From: Actinomycetales bacterium
GTDB lineage: Bacteria; Actinomycetota; Actinomycetes; Actinomycetales; Cellulomonadaceae
NCBI GenBank assembly: GCA_012514835.1
Contig: JAAYZM010000095.1
Span: 1 to 12,298, forward strand
DNA: 12,298 nt
Direction of reading: 5' to 3'
Part shown: in pieces, positions 4,630 through 12,090 of the stretch
Layout of the letters: every line of letters starts with the position of its first letter
How positions within the stretch are numbered: position 1 is the first letter of the stretch
Made by a program: the position numbers and the translations under genes
The notes under the pieces: generated by a model
Databases searched by the model: none
The model's input: the letters and a program-made list of their open reading frames with translations, nothing else
Told to the model about the DNA's origin: nothing

Positions 4630-6395
4630 TCCCGGCGCGAGCGGGGGCGGCGCGAGTCGTGGGACGACGACGGCGCCCCGCGGTCCACCGTGATCCGCAA
4701 CGGACGCCCTGCGACGCGCGCGCGAGAGATGCGCTCGACGGACGCGGCGTCGAGCGGCTTGCGGATGTCCACGAGGGAGAACGTGGCGAAGATGTCGATC
4801 TTGCCGAGGTCCTTGCCCGTGAGGCCGCCCTCGTTGGTGAGCGCGCCGACGATCCCGCCCGGCTGCGCGCCGTGCGTGTGGCCCACCGCGACGCGGTAGC
4901 GGGTGCCCTCGGCGTCACGCCGGATGCCGCGCGCGCCGGCGTGGTCGCGCCCACCGCGCTCGTCGCCGAAGCGGCGGTCGCCGTAGGTGCGCTCCTCGCG
5001 GGGGCCCGAGCGGCGCTCGGCGGCGACGCGCTTGGCCTCCGCGCGCTGCACCTCGAACTGCTCGGCCTCGAACTGCTCCTGCTCGGCGCGCGAGGTCGGG
5101 CCGTCGTCGCCCACGGCGAGCGCGAGGAGCGACGCCGCGACCTCGAGGGGGTCGGCGCCGTGCGCCTCGACGTGCTCGCGCAGCAGGTCGGTGTAGAGGG
5201 AGAGGCGACCGGCCTGCGTCCGCTCGGGTACCTGGGCGAGCAGCTTGCGGGCACGGTGCGCCGAGACGTCCGCGGGGGAGGGCACCTGCACCTCCTCGAG
5301 CTGCGTGCGGATCGTGCGCTCGATGCCGCGCAGCTTGTGGCGCTCGGCGGGCGTCACGAAGCTCATGGCCTCGCCCGTGCGCCCGGCGCGGCCCGTGCGG
5401 CCGATCCGGTGGACGTAGGACTCGGGCTCGCCCGGCAGGTCGAAGTTCACCACGAGGCCGATGCGCTCGACGTCGAGGCCGCGCGCGGCGACGTCTGTCG
5501 CGACGAGCACGTCGATCGCCCCGGCGCGCAGCCGCTCGACGATCTTCTCGCGGTCCTTCTGCGCCACGTCGCCCGAGATGGTCGCCGCCGCGACGCCACG
5601 CTCGACGAGGGTCGCGCCGAGCTCCTCGGCGGCGCCGCGCGTCCGGGTGAAGACGATCGCGGCATCGGCGTCGGACGTCGCGAGGACGCGCGTCAGCGCG
5701 CCCGTCTTGTGGCGGAACGGGACGACGGCGTACGTCTGGCGCACCGACGTCACGGTCGAGGCCGCACGCGTGACGGCGACCTCGACGGGGTCGTTCAGGT
5801 GCTGGGCGGCGACGCGGCGGATCGGGGCCGGCATGGTCGCGGAGAACAGTGCGACCTGCTTGGTGCTCGGGGCCGAGGCGAGGATCGTGTCGACGTCCTC
5901 GGCGAAGCCCATGCGCAGCATCTCGTCCGCCTCGTCGAGCACGAAGAAGCGGATCTGGTCGAGGCGCAGCGCGCCCTTCTCGATGAGGTCGATGACACGA
6001 CCGGGCGTGCCCACCACCACCTGGGCGCCGCGCTGGAGCGCACGCACCTGGGGCTGGTAGGGCGAGCCGCCGTACACGGCGACCACGTCGACGCGGGGCA
6101 GGTGCGCGGCGAAGCTCGTCACGGCGTCGGCCACCTGCATCGCGAGCTCGCGCGTCGGGGCCAGGACGAGCGCCTGGACGTGGCCCAGGTCCGGGTCCAC
6201 GGCGGCGAGGAGCGGCAGCCCGAAGGCCGCAGTCTTGCCCGTGCCCGTCTGGGCGATGCCGGTGATGTCGCGACCCTCGAGCAGCGCGGGGATCGCGCGC
6301 TCCTGGATCGCGGTGGGTGTGGTGAAGCCGAGGTCGGTCGCGGCGCGCAGGAGTGCTGCGGGCAGGCCGAGGTCAGCGAAGGACGTGTTAGTCAC
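4626..6395 (-). CDS. deaD: DEAD-box ATP-dependent RNA helicase (DeaD/CsdA-like)
   Basis: This 589-residue protein carries all classical motifs: Q motif (FADLGL to TPTAIQ, 6-31), Walker A AQTGTGKT (48-55), PTRELA (80-85), TPGR (130-133), DEAD (154-157), SAT (185-187), IVFTRT (247-252), ATDVAARGLDV (299-309) and HRIGRTGR (329-336). After the two RecA domains there is a charged linker (about 430-495, EQEQF/EAEQF repeats and Arg/Asp-rich). A C-terminal DbpA-type RNA-binding domain follows (about 497-575, RVAVGHTHGAQPGGIVGAL and GKIDIF), then a basic tail. This domain order is that of DeaD/CsdA proteins, which unwind structured RNA in ribosome assembly and cold adaptation. The start is GTG at 6395 without a clear Shine-Dalgarno. 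Its stop codon shares CTAG with the stop of the convergent peptidase gene. Confidence 0.95.
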   Translation of the reverse strand: MTNTSFADLGLPAALLRAATDLGFTTPTAIQERAIPALLEGRDITGIAQTGTGKTAAFGLPLLAAVDPDLGHVQALVLAPTRELAMQVADAVTSFAAHLPRVDVVAVYGGSPYQPQVRALQRGAQVVVGTPGRVIDLIEKGALRLDQIRFFVLDEADEMLRMGFAEDVDTILASAPSTKQVALFSATMPAPIRRVAAQHLNDPVEVAVTRAASTVTSVRQTYAVVPFRHKTGALTRVLATSDADAAIVFTRTRGAAEELGATLVERGVAAATISGDVAQKDREKIVERLRAGAIDVLVATDVAARGLDVERIGLVVNFDLPGEPESYVHRIGRTGRAGRTGEAMSFVTPAERHKLRGIERTIRTQLEEVQVPSPADVSAHRARKLLAQVPERTQAGRLSLYTDLLREHVEAHGADPLEVAASLLALAVGDDGPTSRAEQEQFEAEQFEVQRAEAKRVAAERRSGPREERTYGDRRFGDERGGRDHAGARGIRRDAEGTRYRVAVGHTHGAQPGGIVGALTNEGGLTGKDLGKIDIFATFSLVDIRKPLDAASVERISRARVAGRPLRITVDRGAPSSSHDSRRPRSRRD

Positions 6396-6429
6396 AGAAG
6401 CCGTTTCGTGCTGGGGTGCCAGAGCTGCG

Positions 6430-6455
6430 TACGGTCACCGAGCCGGTTCTCCGTA
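6430..6455 (-). ncRNA. Candidate leader hairpin upstream of the helicase
   Basis: TACGG (6430-6434) pairs with CCGTA (6451-6455), and an inner ACCG (6437-6440) pairs with CGGT (6444-6447) around a three-base loop. In the helicase transcript this stem ends about 35 bases before the GTG start. This is structure only; no known riboswitch or thermometer class is recognised. Confidence 0.3.
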
Positions 6456-6482
6456 GGTCGCTACTCCCGCACACAACACACC

Positions 6483-6503
6483 TGCTTGGCCCTTGGCCAG
6501 GCA
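6483..6503 (-). ncRNA. Compact hairpin flanked by TG-rich tracts in the helicase leader
   Basis: The arms 6483-6491 and 6495-6503 pair over nine positions (one G-U in one orientation) around a three-base loop. On the helicase strand the stem is flanked on both sides by GTGTGTT-type tracts (6469-6482 and 6504-6520). It could be a regulatory leader structure or an attenuator. No T-run follows in either direction. Confidence 0.35.
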
Positions 6504-6653
6504 CACACGAACACACGCGCGATCAGCGACGAACTCCAGGGGATCGGAAGGAGTCTACGCGGCCGACGCGTCGAGCGGGGAGATGGCGCCGGTGACCTCG
6601 ACCACACCCGGATCCGCGACCTCGCGCCCTTCCTCGTGTCCCGACGCTTCCAG

Positions 6654-6682
6654 TTGCCGAGCACGCGACCAGGGGATATATC
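6654..6682 (+). promoter_or_regulatory. Candidate promoter for the substrate-binding protein gene
   Basis: TTGCCG (6654-6659) is followed after 17 bases by TATATC (6677-6682), one of the few AT-rich patches in the spacer. Transcription from it would start near 6689 and give a leader of roughly 195 bases. This rests only on hexamer match and spacing. Confidence 0.4.
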
Positions 6683-6708
6683 AAGAGTGCGTCTCGGATT
6701 TCGGGACG

Positions 6709-6720
6709 TACTGGTCAGTA
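6709..6720. promoter_or_regulatory. Inverted repeat TACTG-GT-CAGTA, possible operator
   Basis: A perfect five-base-arm inverted repeat lies about 20 bases downstream of the predicted transcription start of the transporter gene. The related sequence GCAGTACTC occurs at 6791-6799. Either could be a regulator site. A 6-bp hairpin, CTGCGA (6774-6779) with TCGCAG (6789-6794), also lies in this leader. Confidence 0.3.
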
Positions 6721-6875
6721 TCAACTCGGTAACGATCGGGGGCCGAAGCACCCACCTGTCCGAAGTGTCCTATCTGCGATGTGTAGCGTCGCAGTACTCA
6801 TAACCACCGGCGTGCGTCAACGGTTTTGGCCGCGATCGCGGCAGGGCCCCACCTCACCCGGTGGTTTCACTCCCC

Positions 6876-6882
6876 AGGAGGA
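6876..6882 (+). promoter_or_regulatory. Strong ribosome binding site that fixes a TTG start
   Basis: AGGAGGA is a full Shine-Dalgarno match three bases before TTG 6886. It decides in favour of this start over the in-frame upstream ATG at 6826, which would add 20 residues before the lipoprotein signal. Confidence 0.85.
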
Positions 6883-6885
6883 ACC

Positions 6886-8739
6886 TTGAAGATCAGGCGA
6901 TTCAGTGTGGCTGGTGCCGTGCTGGCCTCGGCGGCGCTCGTGCTCAGCGCGTGCACCACCCCGGCGCCGGAGGGCGACACCCCGACCACCACCGACCCCG
7001 CGGCCACGGAGAGCCCGACGGACGGCGAGCCCTCGGGCGAAGCCACGACCGTCACGGTGGGCTGGAACCAGCCCTTCTACTCGTACAACTCCGACACGAG
7101 CCACGGCAACGCCACGGCGAACGCGATCATCCTGTACATGACGCAGTCGGGCTTCAACTACTACGACGCGGACCTCAACCTCGCGCAGGACACGTCCTTC
7201 GGTACGTACGAGAAGCTCTCGGACGACCCGCTGACGGTCAAGTACACGATCAACGAGGGCGTCGTGTGGTCTGACGACACCCCCGTCGACGCCGCGGACA
7301 TGCTCCTCTACTGGGCCGCCGTCTCCGGCAACTTCAACGACGAGGTCGAGATCGACGAGGAGACCGGCGAAGAGATCATCGGTGAGAACCAGGTCTACTT
7401 CACGTCGGAGTCGCCGGGCCTCGCGCTCGTGACCCAGACGCCGGAGATCGGTGACGACGGCCGCTCGGTCACGCTCGTCTACGACAAGCCCTTCGCCGAC
7501 TGGGAGACCAACTTCGGCTACGGCGTCCCCGCCCACGTCACCCAGCGCCTCGCCGGTGGGTCCGAGGACGCGGCCGCTGCCAAGGACGAGGTCATCGCGG
7601 CGATCCAGGCGGGCGACAAGGCCGCTCTCGCGCCGCTCGCCGACGCGTGGCGCACGGGCTTCGACTTCACGTCGCTGCCGTCCGACGCCGGGCTGTACCT
7701 CTCCTCGGGTCCGTACATCGTCACGGACTTCGTCGAGAACCAGTACATCACCCTGACGAAGAACGCCAAGTACACCGGTGACAAGCCGGGCAAGACCGAG
7801 AACATCACGGTCCGCTACAACGAGGACCCGCAGGCCCTCGTCCAGGCGCTCCAGAACGGTGAGATCGACATGCTGGCCCCGCAGGCCACGGCCGACACCC
7901 TCGCCGCCCTCCAGGCGATCGACGGGGTCACGGTCGAGACCGGCCAGGACGCGACCTACGAGCACGTCGACATGGTCGTCAACAACGGTGGCCCCTTCGA
8001 CCCGGCCAGCTACGGCGGCGACGCCGAGAAGGCCAAGAAGGTCCGCCAGGCGTTCCTCCTGACGATCCCGCGCCAGCAGATCGTGGAGCAGCTCATCCAG
8101 CCGCTCAACCCGGAGGCCGCGGTCCGTAACTCCTTCATCCTGACGCCGGACGCCCCGGGCTACCCGCAGATGGTCGAGGAGAACGGTTCGGACTTCTACG
8201 CGCAGCAGGACATCGAGAAGGCGAAGTCTCTCCTCGCCGAGGCGGGTGTCGACTCGGTCGACGTGCGTTTCCTCTACGGTGCCTCGAACGTGCGTCGTGC
8301 GCAGGAGTACCAGCTCATCGCCGAGTCGGCCGCCGAGGCCGGCATCAACGTCATCGACGGCGGCAACGACAACTGGGGCACGATGCTCGACACCGCGCAG
8401 GACCAGTACGACGCCAACCTCTTCGGCTGGCAGTCCACGTCGCTCGCCGTGACCGAGGCGGACGCCAACTTCCGCACCAAGGCGACGAACAACTTCTACG
8501 GCTACTCGAACGAGGCCGTGGACGCGCTGTTCGACGAGCTCCAGGTCGAGGTTGACGCCAACCGCCAGCAGGAGATCCTGCGCGAGGTGGAGAAGCACCT
8601 CTGGGCAGACGCCTTCGGCATCACGATCTTCCAGTTCCCCGGCGTCAACGCCTGGAACTCGAACGTCGCCGGTGTCGACCCCATCCCCCTGAGCCCGACG
8701 ATCTTCCACGGGTTCTGGAACTGGGAGAAGACGTCCTGA
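6886..8739 (+). CDS. ABC transporter substrate-binding lipoprotein, family 5 (SBP_bac_5, peptide type)
   Basis: From the TTG at 6886 the product is 617 residues. It begins with a textbook lipoprotein signal: MKIRRF, a hydrophobic stretch, then the lipobox LSAC with lipidated Cys23. A Thr/Pro/Glu-rich linker follows to about residue 58, then the mature family 5 binding fold beginning at VTVGWNQPF. Characteristic segments include LTVKYTINEGVVWSDDTPVDAADMLLYW (split as LTVKYTINEGVVW and SDDTPVDAADML), VTLVYDKPFADWE and the late KARQAF-like KVRQAFLLTIPRQQIV. The protein would capture an oligopeptide or similar solute outside the membrane and pass it to the permeases encoded downstream. The ligand cannot be deduced; family 5 also includes nickel, sugar and other binders. 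It is separated from the permeases by 182 bases with a strong hairpin. Confidence 0.92.
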   Translation: MKIRRFSVAGAVLASAALVLSACTTPAPEGDTPTTTDPAATESPTDGEPSGEATTVTVGWNQPFYSYNSDTSHGNATANAIILYMTQSGFNYYDADLNLAQDTSFGTYEKLSDDPLTVKYTINEGVVWSDDTPVDAADMLLYWAAVSGNFNDEVEIDEETGEEIIGENQVYFTSESPGLALVTQTPEIGDDGRSVTLVYDKPFADWETNFGYGVPAHVTQRLAGGSEDAAAAKDEVIAAIQAGDKAALAPLADAWRTGFDFTSLPSDAGLYLSSGPYIVTDFVENQYITLTKNAKYTGDKPGKTENITVRYNEDPQALVQALQNGEIDMLAPQATADTLAALQAIDGVTVETGQDATYEHVDMVVNNGGPFDPASYGGDAEKAKKVRQAFLLTIPRQQIVEQLIQPLNPEAAVRNSFILTPDAPGYPQMVEENGSDFYAQQDIEKAKSLLAEAGVDSVDVRFLYGASNVRRAQEYQLIAESAAEAGINVIDGGNDNWGTMLDTAQDQYDANLFGWQSTSLAVTEADANFRTKATNNFYGYSNEAVDALFDELQVEVDANRQQEILREVEKHLWADAFGITIFQFPGVNAWNSNVAGVDPIPLSPTIFHGFWNWEKTS

Positions 8740-8781
8740 CCCAGGTCACCTCGGTGACCCGAGCCTGACGGTTCACGACGA

Positions 8782-8822
8782 GACGCGGGGTGCCGGGGCC
8801 TTAGAGCCCCGGCACCCCCGTC
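8782..8822 (+). terminator. Strong GC hairpin between binding-protein and permease genes
   Basis: A perfect 13-bp stem, GGGGTGCCGGGGC (8787-8799) with its complement (8806-8818), encloses a six-base loop, CTTAGA. Four more pairs form below a single-base bulge (8782-8785 with 8819-8822). There is no T-run. At this place in ABC importer operons such stems often act as partial terminators or protect the binding-protein mRNA 3' end, giving more binding protein than permease; that role is inferred. Confidence 0.7.
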
Positions 8823-8854
8823 GCGTCGGCCCCGAGCCACCTGCCGCATGCCGC

Positions 8855-8860
8855 TAGGCT
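8855..8860 (+). promoter_or_regulatory. Candidate -10 element (TAGGCT) for the permease genes
   Basis: TAGGCT lies 61 bases before the permease ATG. With a start near A8867 it would give a leader of about 55 bases that contains AGAAGG (8906-8911). No good -35 is visible. If active, the permeases could be transcribed independently of the hairpin upstream. Confidence 0.3.
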
Positions 8861-8921
8861 GCCGCCACGGTGCTCGAGGGAGAGCCCCAGGTTCGTCCAC
8901 ACAGCAGAAGGTCGTACAACC

Positions 8922-10457
8922 ATGCTGAACTTCGTGCTCCGACGGCTCTTCTCGTCGGTGGCAGTGCTCCTCGTCGCGACGTTCCTCGTCTTCGTCCTGG
9001 CCGACATCGCCGTCGACCCGCTCGAGGACCTGCGGACGAGCACCGCGCCCAACAAGGCGGCCCTCATCGCCGAGCGCACCCAGCTGCTCGGGCTCGACCA
9101 GCCCTCGCCCGTGCGCTACCTCTCGTGGCTCGGCGGCGTCGCCGGCTGCGCGATCGGCAAGTGCGACCTCGGCATGGCGTGGCGCACCAACCAGCCCGTG
9201 GCCGACGTGCTCGGCTCGGCCCTCGTGGTCACCCTCAAGCTCGTCACCGTCGCGACGGTGCTCGCGATCGTCCTCGGCGTCCTCGTCGGCGTGGTGAGCG
9301 CCCTGCGGCAGTACGAAGGGTTCGACTACGGGATCATCTTCCTGTCGTTCCTGCTGTACTCGCTGCCGACCTTCTGGGTCGCGGTGCTCCTCAAGCAATG
9401 GGTCGCGATCGGCTTCAACGACTTCTTGCAGGACGCGACCATCTCGCTACCCGCGATACTCGCGATAGCCATAGTGCTAGGCATCATCTTCGGCTCCGCC
9501 GTCGGGGGAGAGTGGCGAAGGCGCTTCATCGTCTTCGGCGTCTCCGCGGCGTCGACCATCGCCGTGCTCAGCTACATCTCCGCCACGAAGTGGCTCCTCG
9601 ACCCCGCGCTCGGGCCCGTCGTCATCCTCGTCACGGGGCTCGGCATCGCCTACGCGGTGACGGCCGTGTCCACGGGTGTGCGCAACAAGCGCGCGATGTA
9701 CACCGCGATGACGGTGGCCGTCCTCGGTGCGGCGCTCTGGTGGCCGCTGCAGTTCGTGTTCCAGCAGGCGAACGGCGCGCTCATCACGGGTCTCGCGGTC
9801 GTCGCCGTCGCCGTCGGCGTCGTCGTGGGCTACGCGTGGGGTGGCCCCGACCGCGGGCAGTCGGCCCGGACGGGCGCGATCGTCGCGTTCCTCGTGGCCG
9901 GCCTGATCTACTTCGACCGCCTCATGCAGGCGTGGCGCCCCTACTCCGAGTCCTCGGTGATCAACGGCCGACCGATCCCGACCATCGGGTCCCAGACGCC
10001 GAACCTCAAGGGCTCCTACTGGGTCGTCACGCTCGACCAGCTCACGCACCTGCTGCTGCCGACCCTCGCGCTCATCCTCATCTCGTTCGCGGGCTACACC
10101 CGGTACCAGCGCGCGAGCATGCTCGAGGTGATGAACCAGGACTACGTGCGCACCGCGCGCGCGAAGGGACTCACCGAGCGGACCGTGATCATGCGGCACG
10201 CGTTCCGCAACTCGCTCATCCCGCTCGCGACGATCGTCCCCCTCGACATCGCGGCCCTCCTCGGTGGTGCCGTCATCACCGAGCGGATCTTCGGCTGGAC
10301 GGGCATGGGCACGATGTTCCTGAAGTCCCTCGACAACGCCGAGCTCGACCCGCTCATGATCTACGTCCTCATCGTCGGTGCGGTCGCGGTCATCGCGAAC
10401 TTCCTCGCCGACCTTGTCTACGCCGCCCTCGACCCACGGATCCGGGTGAACGCATGA
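8922..10457 (+). CDS. ABC transporter permease, DppB/OppB type, unusually long
   Basis: This is a 511-residue inner-membrane permease. The N-terminal DppB signature (MLNFVLRRLFSSVAVLLVATFLVFVLADIA) shows as a short arm and first helix; helices follow near 98-122 and 135-160. The C-terminal core contains LLLPTLALI (377-385), the EAA cytoplasmic loop that contacts the ATPase (about 407-438, DYVRTARAKGLTERTVIMRH then AFRNSLIPL) and final helices ending in LVYAALDPRIRV. DppB proteins are usually 310-340 residues. Here the segment between LPTFW (148) and LLLPTL (377) is about 150 residues longer and carries roughly five extra hydrophobic stretches. The ATG is preceded at ten bases by AGAAGG. It overlaps the next permease by four bases (ATGA). 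A cluster of rare ATA/CTA codons lies at 9447-9479. Confidence 0.92.
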   Translation: MLNFVLRRLFSSVAVLLVATFLVFVLADIAVDPLEDLRTSTAPNKAALIAERTQLLGLDQPSPVRYLSWLGGVAGCAIGKCDLGMAWRTNQPVADVLGSALVVTLKLVTVATVLAIVLGVLVGVVSALRQYEGFDYGIIFLSFLLYSLPTFWVAVLLKQWVAIGFNDFLQDATISLPAILAIAIVLGIIFGSAVGGEWRRRFIVFGVSAASTIAVLSYISATKWLLDPALGPVVILVTGLGIAYAVTAVSTGVRNKRAMYTAMTVAVLGAALWWPLQFVFQQANGALITGLAVVAVAVGVVVGYAWGGPDRGQSARTGAIVAFLVAGLIYFDRLMQAWRPYSESSVINGRPIPTIGSQTPNLKGSYWVVTLDQLTHLLLPTLALILISFAGYTRYQRASMLEVMNQDYVRTARAKGLTERTVIMRHAFRNSLIPLATIVPLDIAALLGGAVITERIFGWTGMGTMFLKSLDNAELDPLMIYVLIVGAVAVIANFLADLVYAALDPRIRVNA

Positions 10458-11527
10458 GCAACATCGAGCAGAGCATCCCCGACGAGGGCGACCGCCTCGA
10501 GAACGCGATCGAGCTCAAGGAGGTCGAGGGACTCTCCCAGGGGCAGATCGTCTTCCGGCGCTTCGTGCGCCACAAGGGCGCGATGATCGGTCTCGTCGTC
10601 CTCATGGGCATCGTGATCCTCGCGGCCACCTCGATCGGCTGGGGGCCCATCCCCGGCTGGTGGAAGGGCGGCGGCTTCGGCGGGTCCAACCCCGTCGAGA
10701 TCCCGGGCGGTCGCCCGACGCTCCAGCTGTGGGGCGAGGGTGGCTTCCAGATCGGGAACTACCCGTTCGGCCAGGACGCCATCGGCAAGGACATGTTCGC
10801 CCTGACGATGCGCGGCACCCAGCAGTCGCTCATGGTGATGGTCGTGATCGGCCTCATCGCGACCGTGGTGGGCGTGCTGATCGGCGCGTTCGCGGGTTTC
10901 TTCCGCGGGTGGCTCGACAACCTGCTGATGCGGTTCACGGACGTGTTCATCGTCCTGCCCACGCTCGTCGTCGGCGCCGTCCTCGGCAAGATCTTCGGCA
11001 ACGTCAACGCGGTGATCCTCGCCGTGACCCTCGGCTTCATCTCGTGGACGGGTCTCGCGCGACTCGTGCGCGGCGACTTCCTCGCGCTGCGCGAGCGGGA
11101 GTTCGTCGACGCCGCGCGCGTGGCCGGCGCCTCGAACGCGCGGATCATGTTCAAGCACATGATCCCGAACGCGATGGGCGTCATCATCGTCAACACGACG
11201 CTCCTGATGAGCGCGGCGATCCTGCTCGAGACGGCCCTGAGCTACCTCGGCTTCGGGGTGCAGCTCCCGGACGTGTCACTCGGCTGGCTCATCAACGAGT
11301 ACCAGACGGCGTTCGCGACCCGGCCGTGGCTGTTCTGGTGGCCCGGTCTGTTCATCGTGGCGATCGCGCTGTGCATCAACTTCATCGGTGACGGTCTGCG
11401 CGACGCGTTCGACCCGCGCCAGCGGCGCATCCCCACGACGCGTGCCCTGCGGCGCACGGAGAAGGCTGCGGCCAAGCGCGAGGCGCGTGCCGCGAGCGTC
11501 GGCACCGTCGACGGGGCGAACGGGTGA
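10454..11527 (+). CDS. ABC transporter permease, DppC/OppC type
   Basis: This 357-residue permease has a typical OppC N-terminal cytoplasmic region ending in FRRFVRHKGAMIGLVVL (34-50), a first helix near 43-62, and a periplasmic loop leading to the conserved GQDAIGKDMFALTMRGTQQS (108-127, equivalent to the usual GTDxxGRDxxSR element). Transmembrane helices follow. The EAA motif begins at residue 216 (EFVDAARVAGASNARIMF then KHMIPNA). The C-terminus has the family's LGFGVQLPDVSLGWLI and GDGLRDAFDPR, followed by a basic Ala-rich tail. The start overlaps the stop of the preceding permease as ATGA, indicating translational coupling and a heterodimeric permease. Eight bases after its stop, a convergent gene ends on the other strand. 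Confidence 0.93.
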   Translation: MSNIEQSIPDEGDRLENAIELKEVEGLSQGQIVFRRFVRHKGAMIGLVVLMGIVILAATSIGWGPIPGWWKGGGFGGSNPVEIPGGRPTLQLWGEGGFQIGNYPFGQDAIGKDMFALTMRGTQQSLMVMVVIGLIATVVGVLIGAFAGFFRGWLDNLLMRFTDVFIVLPTLVVGAVLGKIFGNVNAVILAVTLGFISWTGLARLVRGDFLALREREFVDAARVAGASNARIMFKHMIPNAMGVIIVNTTLLMSAAILLETALSYLGFGVQLPDVSLGWLINEYQTAFATRPWLFWWPGLFIVAIALCINFIGDGLRDAFDPRQRRIPTTRALRRTEKAAAKREARAASVGTVDGANG

Positions 11528-11535
11528 TGACGGTC

Positions 11536-12078
11536 TCAGCCCGGGAGCACGAGCGACGCGGCGAGCAGCAGCAGGGCAGCGCCGCTCGTGACGAGCGGGC
11601 CCACCGCGAGGGTCACCGTGACGGGTGCGCCCTCGGGGCGGACGTCGTCGAGGTATCCCGCGGCGCGCAGCGCGTCGCGGCGCTCCGTGACGAGCCGGGC
11701 CGCCTCGCGCGCCACGCCCGGACCTCGGTCGACGGCACCGCGCGCCGGTGCCGCGAACGCGGACACGCGCCGACCGTCGGTCGTGGACAGGGTGAGGGAC
11801 CAGCGCTCGGACACGTCCGCGAGGGCCGGCCAGGGGACGTGGACCGTGCGCCACGGGTCGACCACCCGCACCCCGCCGTCGGACACCTCGACCTCGGGTC
11901 GCCAGTACGCGGCCCACGCGAGGGACGCGACGAGGACCGTGACGCCCGCGGTCCGGAGCACGGGCACGACGCCCGGCGCGCTCACGACCATCGCCACGAG
12001 GGCGACGGCGCAGCACACGACGACGGCCACGGCGATCGGCCGGCTCGACCTGGGACGAAGAGTCTCGGTGGGGCCCAT
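11536..12078 (-). CDS. PH-domain membrane protein (bPH_6 / CFP-6-like)
   Basis: From the ATG at 12078 the product is 180 residues. Two adjacent hydrophobic segments near 15-35 and 39-56 are followed by a bacterial PH domain (about 60-120): VEVSDGGVRVVDPWRTVHVP, then WPALADVSERWSLTLSTTDG, then RRVSAFAAPARG. A Glu/Arg-rich helix (VAREAARLVTERRDALRAAG) and a final hydrophobic segment (154-178) complete the protein. This layout matches the low-molecular-weight antigen 6 (CFP-6) type PH proteins of actinobacteria, whose function is unknown. An upstream start 11 codons earlier is possible, but a GAGAAT box six bases before this ATG favours a leaderless start here. It lies antiparallel between the permease and ATPase genes of the transporter. 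Confidence 0.85.
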   Translation of the reverse strand: MGPTETLRPRSSRPIAVAVVVCCAVALVAMVVSAPGVVPVLRTAGVTVLVASLAWAAYWRPEVEVSDGGVRVVDPWRTVHVPWPALADVSERWSLTLSTTDGRRVSAFAAPARGAVDRGPGVAREAARLVTERRDALRAAGYLDDVRPEGAPVTVTLAVGPLVTSGAALLLLAASLVLPG

Positions 12079-12084
12079 GGGAAG

Positions 12085-12090
12085 ATTCTC
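12085..12090 (-). promoter_or_regulatory. Candidate -10 element (GAGAAT) for the PH-domain gene
   Basis: On the minus strand GAGAAT ends six bases before the ATG, the same spacing seen for the two other proposed leaderless genes in this window. No Shine-Dalgarno is present. The 35-base spacer it lies in is shared with the divergent ATPase gene. Confidence 0.4.

Larger units (their letters stand above)
6396..6885. other. 490-base divergent intergenic region, helicase versus ABC transporter
   Basis: I see no credible protein or RNA gene. The small frames here have skewed Arg/Ser composition and no start signals. The helicase-proximal half (6396-6525) contains hairpins and TG-rich tracts, which would be the helicase leader. 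The rest holds AT-richer patches (GATATATC, 6675-6682), an inverted repeat and a candidate promoter for the transporter. Both genes appear to have long 5' leaders, which is a place for post-transcriptional control. Confidence 0.7.

Noticed and set aside
6461..6751. Small open frames in the divergent spacer, on both strands (also 6493-6732 plus)
   Set aside because: Arg/Ser-rich composition, no ribosome binding site, no recognisable motif.
4659..6803. Long plus-strand open frame (714 codons) antisense to the helicase
   Set aside because: It lies opposite a helicase with every motif intact, and its composition (Arg/Glu/His/Asp/Gly-rich, no domain) is typical of shadow frames in GC-rich DNA.
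6396..6885. Possible tRNA or other classical RNA gene in the large spacer
   Set aside because: I looked for a cloverleaf and a CCA end and found only short unrelated stems.
6817..8709. 630-codon minus-strand frame opposite the substrate-binding gene
   Set aside because: Val/Arg/Leu/Asp-rich shadow frame with no recognisable domain or start signal.
8870..11527. 885-codon plus-strand frame that reads through the first permease out of frame and then into the second permease
   Set aside because: Its first two thirds are low-complexity Arg/His/Pro-rich sequence. The DppB frame is the real one, and the DppC frame has its own coupled ATG at 10454.
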